Below, piece after piece: positions 35,281-41,541 of a stretch of DNA of 64,000 nucleotides. Both the position numbers and the translations under genes were made by a program. Origin of the DNA: an uncultured Bacteroides sp. Its GTDB lineage: Bacteria > Bacteroidota > Bacteroidia > Bacteroidales > Bacteroidaceae. The DNA is taken from NCBI GenBank assembly GCA_944322285.1, contig CALUOR010000008.1, forward strand, positions 1-64,000. The letters run 5' to 3'. The notes beneath the pieces are model-generated. The model was not told the origin of the DNA. It worked only from the letters and a program-made list of their open reading frames with translations, and ran no database searches. Each line of letters begins with the position of its first letter. Within the stretch, counting starts at the first letter, position 1.

Positions 35281-35753
35281 GCGAGACGGAGAAAAAGACA
35301 GAGGGTAAGGACGGCTTCACGTGGGGAGGCAACGCCGTGTTTCACGGCCCCGTGACCTTCCACGGCCCCATGTTCCACATCCACGACAATCCGCACGTGG
35401 AGGAGCACATACACTACCACTACCCCGTGAAAGTGGAGGAGGAAGGGCGGAGCATGAAGGACGGTGAGATTCCCGCCGAGCTGGACGCGCCGCAGGCGCG
35501 CGACCTCATGGGCAGGCTGACGGAGGCGGGGCTGCTGGACGAGGTGTGGCAACCCGTGGGGCTGAGCGGCGCCCAGCGGGGCGTGCTGGCGCAACGCATA
35601 GCCGCGCGCCTGAAGATAGCCAACACGTGGAAGACCTTCGGCTCGCTGTGGGGCGTGAAGTCCGAAACGCTGCGCGCGGCGTACAACACGGGCATGCAGC
35701 AGAAAAGCATGTCGGACTTTATCGGACTGATAAACAAGGCGCTGAAGGAATGA
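35277..35753 (+). CDS. unknown histidine-rich protein, second gene of the module
   Basis: A 158-residue protein without a recognised family. Residues 17-50 form a beta-like repeat with eight His in 26 residues (positions 23, 29, 34, 36, 40, 44, 46, 48). They sit mostly in alternate positions (HIHD, HIHYHYP), so a metal site or an oligomeric beta structure is possible. Residues 65-158 are helical and end in a basic stretch (KTFGSLWGVKSETLRAAYNT) that could form a DNA-binding helix-turn-helix. The start codon overlaps the preceding stop (ATGA). No signal peptide is seen. Confidence 0.8.
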   Translation: MSETEKKTEGKDGFTWGGNAVFHGPVTFHGPMFHIHDNPHVEEHIHYHYPVKVEEEGRSMKDGEIPAELDAPQARDLMGRLTEAGLLDEVWQPVGLSGAQRGVLAQRIAARLKIANTWKTFGSLWGVKSETLRAAYNTGMQQKSMSDFIGLINKALKE

Positions 35754-35821
35754 CGGGAGGGGCGTCAGTCTTTTGAAAAGTTTTTTTCCACTAATTATTT
35801 GGAAATTTCACGATTTAACCA

Positions 35822-35887
35822 TATCTTTGCATTAACAAATTCCGCCGCGCTTCCCGTAGAACAGCGTACCAGGGCGGAACTTTTGCT
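35822..35887 (+). promoter_or_regulatory. promoter followed by a leader hairpin, before the Panacea pair
   Basis: The -7 box TATCTTTG (35822-35829) is followed within about 10 bp by a stem TTCCGCC/GGCGGAA (35840-35846 with 35873-35879). An inner GCGCT/AGCGT stem and then TTTT come next. The stem lies in the leader of the gene at 35913 and may act as an attenuator or release a short RNA. Confidence 0.5.
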
Positions 35888-35912
35888 TTATGTGAGTTTT
35901 ACTTAATCAGTT

Positions 35913-36494
35913 ATGGCACATATTAAAACTTTATCAGCGGACGATGTCCTCAAATTAAAAGCCATCACACTTTACATCGTAGGCAAATGCGGCGTCATTG
36001 ATATTTTCCATATTTTGAAGATCCTGTATTTCGCCGACCGTACCCATTATGCCGAATGGGGTACAAGGCTTTCGGGCGATACGTTTTGTGCCATGGACAA
36101 CGGCCCGGTGGCCTCGCACCTGTATAATGCGCTGAAAGCCGTGACCGGCAAAGAGCCCTTGCCGGCGGAGTCGCCTCTGAAGGCGATTTCCGATGCCCTC
36201 TATCAGGCGGATCCGATGTTTGAATACTATGTCAGTGCCCGCGAGAAAGCCGATATGGACGAGCTTTCGGCATCGGACATCGCCTGTCTGGACAAGTCGA
36301 TAGCCGACAACAGGGGTAAAGGCTTTGGTGCGCTTTCACGTGAGTCGCACGACCTGGCCTGGAAGGACGCGTATGCGAAGAAGAGAAATTCGGAAATGGA
36401 TCCGTTGCTGATGGCCGAGGCGGGAGGCGCCTCGAAAGCCACCTTGGAGTTCATTAGGGAAAACGCTGATTTTGACCGGATGATAGCACGTTGA
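35913..36494 (+). CDS. Panacea-domain (SocA-like) antitoxin
   Basis: A 193-residue protein of the Panacea/DUF4065 type. It has the N-terminal helical domain with IFHILKILYFADRTHYAEWG (about 31-50), then DTFCAMDNGPVASHLYNAL. Panacea proteins are antitoxins that neutralise many unrelated toxins encoded next to them. Residues 120-193 are helical and probably set partner choice. The gene starts about 84 bp after its promoter, and its stop lies 8 bp before the partner ATG. Confidence 0.8.
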   Translation: MAHIKTLSADDVLKLKAITLYIVGKCGVIDIFHILKILYFADRTHYAEWGTRLSGDTFCAMDNGPVASHLYNALKAVTGKEPLPAESPLKAISDALYQADPMFEYYVSAREKADMDELSASDIACLDKSIADNRGKGFGALSRESHDLAWKDAYAKKRNSEMDPLLMAEAGGASKATLEFIRENADFDRMIAR

Positions 36495-36502
36495 GAGAAG
36501 GT

Positions 36503-36970
36503 ATGGCTTCGTTGGGAGATTTGTTGTCGCAAGCGTCAAAAGAAAATCTGATGCAAGTAATCGGCAGAGGAGATGTTGTCCGCATGAAGCTGACGAAAGA
36601 GGAAGGCATTACTCCTAAAAATCCGGGCGACGTGAACCGCAACAAATATTTTATCGTGTTAGGCAAAACGGCTGACGGTCATTTAATCGGCTTTGTAGTA
36701 ATCAATTCAAACATTAACGAAAGGCTTTCTCCTAAACTTCAAGCTCTTCATTATCCCATTTCTCCCACTAAATATCCGTTTTTGGGCAAAACACGTTTTG
36801 TATTTTGCGGTGACTTAAAAGAAATTTCGTCCGATGTCTTTGCCAACCGTTACAAGTGTGAGAGTTTTGGGCGAATAGAGGAAGAGGACTTGACCCTCAT
36901 CGTGGAAGCTGTGGTACAATCGGGGAATGTCTCCCCAAAACGTCTCCGAAAGTTCGGCCTCATAGAATAA
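36503..36970 (+). CDS. probable toxin of the Panacea pair, MazF/PemK-like
   Basis: A 155-residue protein. Its early part, GRGDVVRMKLT followed by NRNKYFIVLGKTADG, resembles the first strands of MazF/PemK ribonucleases. The later part (FVVINSNINERLSP, KTRFVFCGDLKEISSD) fits the same beta-barrel. Family placement is an inference from pattern. The strongest support is its position directly behind a Panacea antitoxin. ATG 36503 is preferred over an in-frame TTG at 36491, which overlaps the antitoxin stop. Confidence 0.6.
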   Translation: MASLGDLLSQASKENLMQVIGRGDVVRMKLTKEEGITPKNPGDVNRNKYFIVLGKTADGHLIGFVVINSNINERLSPKLQALHYPISPTKYPFLGKTRFVFCGDLKEISSDVFANRYKCESFGRIEEEDLTLIVEAVVQSGNVSPKRLRKFGLIE

Positions 36971-37059
36971 TAATCCGTGCAAACCAATCATCATATATTA
37001 CCCCCCGTAGCACCTACACCGTAGCACCTGCGTAGCAGGCAAACGCCGCGCATCCTCCC

Positions 37060-37126
37060 TAACTTTGCTCCCGCAATCATCGGAAAACGAACGACTCCCG
37101 TTCCGGTGGTTGCGGGAGTTTTTTTG
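37060..37126 (+). promoter_or_regulatory. promoter followed at once by an intrinsic terminator
   Basis: The -7 box TAACTTTG (37060-37067) is directly followed by the stem CTCCCGCAA/TTGCGGGAG (37068-37076 with 37110-37118) and T7. A transcript from this box would meet the terminator within about 55 nt, so it is either an attenuator of the next gene or the whole of a small RNA. The architecture is like that at 35822. Confidence 0.6.
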
Positions 37127-37154
37127 TTTCATTTTTAAAATAAGAAATAGAACG

Positions 37155-37433
37155 ATGAAAAGAATCATGAAAGTGGTGTCGCAGGGCGAGCCCTTCGCCG
37201 TGCAGAGTCAGAAGGCTGAAGGCGGGCAGGTGACGAAGTGCAACATCGTGTTGCAGGAGCCGGGTGGCAAGTACGAAAACTCGTATGTGGCTACGATGTT
37301 GGGTCAGCTGGCCACGTGCCGCTTCTATGCGGGCGAGCTGGTGTATGCCGTGCTGCGCTTTCAGGCGCGCGAGTACAACGGGCAGATGTATCAGGACATC
37401 CTGGCGGTGGACTTGATTAAAATAAAGGATTAA
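37155..37433 (+). CDS. small OB-fold-like protein
   Basis: A 92-residue protein with alternating beta strands (FAVQSQKAEGGQVTKCNIVL, then LVYAVLRFQAREYNGQMYQD). It recalls single-strand-binding-like DUF3127 proteins of Bacteroidota, though I cannot confirm the family. ATG 37155 is chosen because the longer in-frame start at 37065 lies within the terminator hairpin. No signal peptide is present. Cassette C1 begins 9 bp after its stop. Confidence 0.65.
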   Translation: MKRIMKVVSQGEPFAVQSQKAEGGQVTKCNIVLQEPGGKYENSYVATMLGQLATCRFYAGELVYAVLRFQAREYNGQMYQDILAVDLIKIKD

Positions 37434-37442
37434 AAACAAGTA

Positions 37443-37668
37443 AAATGGGAATTTAGATGGCACACAGATGACACAGATTTCACGAGATGACCACAGATGT
37501 ATCTGTCACCCTGAGCGTAGTCGAAGGGTCTCATGTAATACTTTTCACATGTGTTACGTGAGATGTCTCGACAAGCTCGACATGACAAATCACATCATAA
37601 AAATCTGTGTAAATCTGTCTCATCAGTGTCATCTGTGTGCCATTAAATACACCGCTAAATTATCATTT
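37443..37668. repeat. hairpin cassette C1 with a nested CCCTGAGCG repeat
   Basis: The head AAATGGGAATTTA (37443-37455) and tail TAAATTATCATTT (37656-37668) enclose arms of 'atggcacacagatgacac' words as in cassette B. The loop carries another repeat, CCTGAGCGTAGTCGAAGGG (about 37508-37527), facing TCTCGACAAGCTCGACATG (about 37566-37585). A hairpin of one type is thus inserted in the loop of another. Confidence 0.78.
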
Positions 37669-37847
37669 TACATTGCAAAAATAGCTTTTTTAGCGACTGC
37701 ATCAGGAGAACGCAGACTACGCAGACGGGCGCAGAGGCTCGCGGAAATAAAGGGCTTCGCCTATCTGTACTGAAAAAAAATATAAGTCTGCGTTCATCTG
37801 TGTATTCTGCGTCTTCTGCGTTCCCTGAGACAGATAAATTATCATTT
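37669..37847. repeat. hairpin cassette C2, fused to C1
   Basis: Starts TTACATTGCAAAAATAGC like D2, contains the gcagactacgcagac interior with AAAGGGCTTCGCCT, and ends in the tail TAAATTATCATTT (37835-37847). The first roughly 110 bp are nearly identical to D2. Confidence 0.78.
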
Positions 37848-37896
37848 AGATATTCGCTCTTTGACATGGTGGGACAAAAATAAATCACTATCTTTA

Positions 37897-37985
37897 AATA
37901 AGATAGGCTGCACCTCTGAAATAAAAATAAAAGCTTGTTGCACTCACTTTTATTTTGTATTTCGCTCGGTTTGCACTATCTTTGC
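37897..37985 (+). promoter_or_regulatory. promoter and operator-like repeat of the GNAT toxin-antitoxin pair
   Basis: AGATAGGCTGCACC (near 37902) is followed by a perfect 10-bp inverted repeat AAAATAAAAG/CTTTTATTTT (37924-37933 with 37947-37956), then CGCTCGGTTTGCAC and the -7 box TATCTTTG (37978-37985). The same order of blocks precedes the small gene at 41303. Confidence 0.65.
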
Positions 37986-38015
37986 AGTGTGAAACAAAGA
38001 TAGAAAGGAGAAACT

Positions 38016-38207
38016 ATGGCAAGACCTATCAAGGAAACGCCGATACTGTTCGGCGAAGACGCACGGCGGCTTCGAAAAGCAATGGACAATGTGGTGCCAG
38101 AAACGCAGGAAAGGAAAGCGGAAATGGAAGCAAATTATGAGTTCTTTATGAGTATGTTCAATCGCGGACAAAGAGAAAATAATGGAAGCAAATATAGAAA
38201 GGTATGA
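38016..38207 (+). CDS. small antitoxin of a GNAT toxin-antitoxin pair
   Basis: A 63-residue charged protein (MARPIKETPILFGEDARRLR at the start), helical, with no signal peptide. It overlaps the GNAT gene by 26 bp, and its start lies 31 bp after a -7 box with an operator-like repeat. Size, order and overlap are those of antitoxins paired with GNAT toxins in Bacteroidota. The family is inferred from context. Confidence 0.7.
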   Translation: MARPIKETPILFGEDARRLRKAMDNVVPETQERKAEMEANYEFFMSMFNRGQRENNGSKYRKV

Positions 38208-38730
38208 CATACACATATTGGAACCGGAAGAAAAGATAGAATCGTTCGATTGCGGTGATGCCGACTTGAACGATTTTATTTTAAATGATGCCTTCCTGTA
38301 TCAAAAGGAATTGCTTGCAACAACCTACGTGGTACAGGATTGGGATACGGGTCATACCCTTGCTTTTTTTAGCCTGGCTACGGATAAAGTTTCGATGAGT
38401 GAATTTGAAAACAAAACGGAATTCAACCGTTTCCGAAAACAGAGATTTGCTAATGCAAAGCGCTTGAAAAGTTATCCGGCAGTTAAATTATGCCGTATAG
38501 GGGTGGCTCTTTCAGCAAGAGGATTGCATTTAGGTTCACGGCTGCTTGACCTTATTAAAATTATGTGCGTTAAGAATATGAAATTTGGTTGCCGTTTCCT
38601 TACGGTAGATGCTTATATTGAGAAAATTCCTTTCTACAAGAAAAATGATTTCAATGAGATGACTGTCGCTGATGAAAAAGACACGCATACACGTGTGCTA
38701 ATCTATGATCTAAAGAAACTTGCAGATTGA
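38182..38730 (+). CDS. GNAT acetyltransferase, probable toxin
   Basis: A 182-residue GNAT-fold enzyme. The N-terminal part FDCGDADLNDFILNDA (about 22-37) is like that of TacT/AtaT-type tRNA-acetylating toxins. The acetyl-CoA loop is in CRIGVALSARGLHLGSRLLD (about 106-125), where the usual Q/RxxGxG/A reads ARGLHLG. FLTVDAYIEKIPFYKKNDF (about 144-162) follows. A role as a toxin is inferred from the overlapping small antitoxin gene. A strong terminator follows. Confidence 0.8.
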   Translation: MEANIERYDIHILEPEEKIESFDCGDADLNDFILNDAFLYQKELLATTYVVQDWDTGHTLAFFSLATDKVSMSEFENKTEFNRFRKQRFANAKRLKSYPAVKLCRIGVALSARGLHLGSRLLDLIKIMCVKNMKFGCRFLTVDAYIEKIPFYKKNDFNEMTVADEKDTHTRVLIYDLKKLAD

Positions 38731-38760
38731 GATAGCTGCACGATAGCGATTTACGCAAGT

Positions 38761-38812
38761 CCCGCCTTTCCGTGGCGCACACGCAGTGCCCACCGATAGG
38801 CGGGATTTTTTT
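38761..38812 (+). terminator. intrinsic terminator after the GNAT gene
   Basis: CCCGCCT (38761-38767) pairs with AGGCGGG (38798-38804), followed by ATTTTTTT. The loop also contains GTGGCGC/GTGCCCAC pairing. It separates the toxin-antitoxin pair from the fimbrillin cluster. Confidence 0.75.
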
Positions 38813-38878
38813 GTCCCTTCATGTTTCATGAGCTTTGTAATGAAGACAAAAGAATATAAACTTATAATAAAACAAAGT

Positions 38879-40039
38879 ATGAAACATTTGAAATACATTT
38901 TTACGACGTTTGCGGTGGCTCTGTTTGCCGCTTCTTGCAGCCAGGACGAGCTGTTGGATGACGGCGGTACGGAGGAGGTGCCTGTCACCTTCACCGCCAC
39001 GGTGGATTATGCCATCGAAACACAGGGTGACGATACGGCAGGGGATATGAAAAAGGCCGCCACCCGCGCCACATCCACCCAGGATGATGCTCCCACCCGT
39101 TTCTATGCGCAGGCCGTTTCCAACGGGACGCTTTCCGATGTGGTCACAGGCATAAAGAATGACGATGGCACTTACTCCTTTACGCTCCAAGTGGCCAAGG
39201 ACACGGAGTATGATTATATGTTTTGGGCGGACAATGCCCCCACTGGCGATGAACCTACCGACCTTCGGAGCGTACCATACACGATGGGCGGCATCGCTTT
39301 TGCTGCCAAAGCGCAGGGTACACCGGAAACAGTCGATAAAAACGTTAAGCTACAGCACGTTGTGGCAAAAGTGACGTTAAAGACCACTACCGATGTCACT
39401 TCTGAATACAGTAAAAACATTAGTCTCACCGCTTCGTGCGCATCTAAATATGACGTGCAGGGACAGAAAGCCATCGCTTCGAGTTTTGAAGACAAGAGTA
39501 TTTCCACGGAAATGACCGATGCAGGTCTTCCAGCAAACAGTGAAGTGCTGACAACCTACATCATCCCCAATCCAGAGAATAAGACAGTCACGCTCGGCGC
39601 ACACGAGATGACACAAGCCATTAGCGATGTGCCTCTCGCAGCCAATACCCGCGTCACCCTGCAAGGCGACCTGTCGGAAAGCAGTTCCAAATGGGGGAAT
39701 CCTTCGTCTGCTTATAAAGAAACCAAGTTCCGGTCGTATTTCTTTAATGAAAATGGCACGGAAAAAGGATATTATGATAATGCTTATTACAATTTTAAAA
39801 ATGGTAACGTTGAATCCATAACCACATTGTTTAAGGAGATTACCCGCAATGATTCGTTTGCAATACCTCCGATGGGTGATTATATAATAATTACAAATAA
39901 TTTAATATTATTAAACAGTATTAACGGTAGTAGTGTGAGAATTGTATACAATAGCACTTCCTTTTTTATATACTATTATGGTGATGAAAACTATAGCGAC
40001 TTCTCTACCACTATTTATCCAGGAGCAAACATAAATTAG
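38879..40039 (+). CDS. fimbrillin-family lipoprotein 1
   Basis: A 386-residue lipoprotein. The lipobox ends AASC (Cys18), followed by SQDELLDDGG, an acidic stretch that fits the Bacteroidota surface-export signal. Residues 35-260 resemble the Mfa/fimbrillin N-terminal fold: VPVTFTATVDY, FYAQAVSNG, YDYMFWADNAP, LQHVVAKVTLKTTTD. The C-terminal 110 residues are Asn/Tyr-rich, AT-rich in DNA and end abruptly (YPGANIN). That end may be a truncation or a recently exchanged tail. The in-frame start at 38786 is rejected because it lies in the terminator. Confidence 0.78.
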   Translation: MKHLKYIFTTFAVALFAASCSQDELLDDGGTEEVPVTFTATVDYAIETQGDDTAGDMKKAATRATSTQDDAPTRFYAQAVSNGTLSDVVTGIKNDDGTYSFTLQVAKDTEYDYMFWADNAPTGDEPTDLRSVPYTMGGIAFAAKAQGTPETVDKNVKLQHVVAKVTLKTTTDVTSEYSKNISLTASCASKYDVQGQKAIASSFEDKSISTEMTDAGLPANSEVLTTYIIPNPENKTVTLGAHEMTQAISDVPLAANTRVTLQGDLSESSSKWGNPSSAYKETKFRSYFFNENGTEKGYYDNAYYNFKNGNVESITTLFKEITRNDSFAIPPMGDYIIITNNLILLNSINGSSVRIVYNSTSFFIYYYGDENYSDFSTTIYPGANIN

Positions 40040-40147
40040 GATAGGCGCAAGAAATAAGCCGCCCTTCATAACCCACAAGCGACTCAATCAAAACAGGCAT
40101 AAAATTTGGAGATAACAAAAACCAATTTATTGACGAATAAAACAAAG

Positions 40148-41062
40148 ATGAAGAAAAGACAGAATTTCTTGATGCTGGCAGCCGCAGCGTTGCTGGCATC
40201 CTGCAGCCAGGACGACGCGCTGCAAAGCACAGTACTCAACAACGAGGGTCTGAAGCCGATGACCATCACCGCCTCCCTGCCCACAGGAGGAATGCAGACA
40301 CGCGCCGCAGGCGATGATACAGGCGATGCCGCCGTTGCGCGCTGCTACGTGCAGATACTTGATAAAGACGGCAATCCTTTGGCAGACGGCAATTCCGAAC
40401 CCATAGAGATGGACTCGAATGGCAAAACTTTCACCACCCTGGTGTATCTCAATGGGAGCGAAACCTACGACTTCCTCTTCTGGGCGGACACGGAAAAAAC
40501 AAACACCGACAAAAGCAACGCTCCCAAGGACTTGAAAGCCGTGGCATACACCAACGGGAAGACCATCGCGTGGGCTGGAAAACTCGACAACGCACCTTGG
40601 ACCGCGGGGGGCATAGAAATCAGTTTGAAACACGTCGTTTCCCGTGTGACCGTGATAACCACTTCATATTTCGCCGGCAGCGAAGCATGGCCGTTTATTG
40701 TCACCGTGCCGACCGTGTACAACAAGTACAACGTGGCAGATGGAGAAGTAGTGGAAGATTCGGAAGTCCCCGGCGGCTATGAGCTTAATGTCACTGACGG
40801 AGAATATGAGGCCAATACGGAAGTATGCCATTTCTACGTCTTGGGCGGCGGCAACGAAACCTCCCAAGAGCAGCTCACATTGCAGTACAACGGCCCGAAG
40901 AGGAACCCTGTGATTCCTTTTAGTAATGTACCCCTTTTAGCCAACTACCACATCACGCTGAAGGGCGACATCTACAACGCCGGACTGGTCAATGGCACTA
41001 TCACGGCCACCACAACTACCGGCTGGGATACGCCTGAAACAGGTGATATACCCTTTAAATAA
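40148..41062 (+). CDS. fimbrillin-family lipoprotein 2
   Basis: A 304-residue lipoprotein with lipobox LASC (Cys18) followed by SQDDALQ. Fimbrillin-like stretches are MTITASLPTGGMQTRAAGDD, RCYVQILDKDG, YDFLFWADTEK and LKHVVSRVTVITT. These are the same landmarks as in the neighbours, and the domain is complete without an extra C-terminal module. Such proteins form or decorate surface fimbriae. An upstream in-frame start at 40106 would add 14 residues before the signal peptide and is not preferred. Confidence 0.8.
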   Translation: MKKRQNFLMLAAAALLASCSQDDALQSTVLNNEGLKPMTITASLPTGGMQTRAAGDDTGDAAVARCYVQILDKDGNPLADGNSEPIEMDSNGKTFTTLVYLNGSETYDFLFWADTEKTNTDKSNAPKDLKAVAYTNGKTIAWAGKLDNAPWTAGGIEISLKHVVSRVTVITTSYFAGSEAWPFIVTVPTVYNKYNVADGEVVEDSEVPGGYELNVTDGEYEANTEVCHFYVLGGGNETSQEQLTLQYNGPKRNPVIPFSNVPLLANYHITLKGDIYNAGLVNGTITATTTTGWDTPETGDIPFK

Positions 41063-41063
41063 T

Positions 41064-41134
41064 ATGCGAAATAGAGATTCCGAACACTCCTGGTGCTGGC
41101 AGCCGCCGTGCTGCCGGCACCGGGGAACGGAAAA
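41064..41134 (+). pseudogene. remnant of a fimbrillin gene start
   Basis: Over 41092-41116 the sequence matches the signal-peptide coding stretch of the gene at 41542 (GGTGCTGGCAGCCGCCGTGC and beyond). One frame reads TLLVLAAAVLPAPGNGK and then stops, where an intact copy reads LAAAVLLASCSQDE. The start, the Cys codon and everything after are lost. It is the trace of a further fimbrillin copy right behind gene 2. Confidence 0.6.
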
Positions 41135-41213
41135 TGAATAAAAGCAAGCGTTCTTTGAAAGATTTTGTGTGGAAAGGGGATTGTTTTTTACAAAAAAGTA
41201 GCTAACTTTGCAT

Positions 41214-41276
41214 AAGATAAGCTGCACTCGGCAATTTGAAAACAAGTTTTCATTGCGCTCGTTTGCATTATCTTTG
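41214..41276 (+). promoter_or_regulatory. promoter and operator-like repeat of the 52-aa gene
   Basis: AAGATAAGCTGCACTCG is followed by the inverted repeat TGAAAAC/GTTTTCA (within 41231-41255, flanked by GCAAT/ATTGC), then GCGCTCGTTTGCAT and the -7 box TATCTTTG (41269-41276). The block order and many bases match the toxin-antitoxin promoter at 37897. Confidence 0.65.
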
Positions 41277-41302
41277 CATCATAAACTATAATACAGTAAA
41301 TT

Positions 41303-41461
41303 ATGGCATTAGAAATTAAAGCAATCCCCACGCTGAAAGGCAAGGAAGCCGAACGCTTCGTGAAAGAAGCGGACAAGGCTTACCAGAGCAAGGAGAAGAC
41401 TGATTTCAGCAAGCAGGTGAAGATAGCCCGTGCCATATTGAGAAAAGCCAATATGTTGTAA
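41303..41461 (+). CDS. 52-aa orphan antitoxin-like protein
   Basis: A 52-residue, highly charged helical protein (start MALEIKAIPTLKGKEAERFV). Its promoter region copies that of the GNAT pair at 37897. In toxin-antitoxin loci such a small gene is followed by a toxin, but here the next gene is a fimbrillin lipoprotein 80 bp on. It thus looks like an antitoxin that has lost its toxin. The ORF is clear, the role is inferred. Confidence 0.65.
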   Translation: MALEIKAIPTLKGKEAERFVKEADKAYQSKEKTDFSKQVKIARAILRKANML

Positions 41462-41541
41462 GCATAAAACTGATAAAGGCATTCCCTTTTCTACACAAAT
41501 TCTTTCATCGCCACGCTTGTTGCCATATAAAGACAACAAGA

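Noticed and set aside
34291-36970. integrated mobile element with boundaries
   Set aside because: No integrase, transposase, relaxase or flanking direct repeats were seen. The accessory genes are only grouped together.
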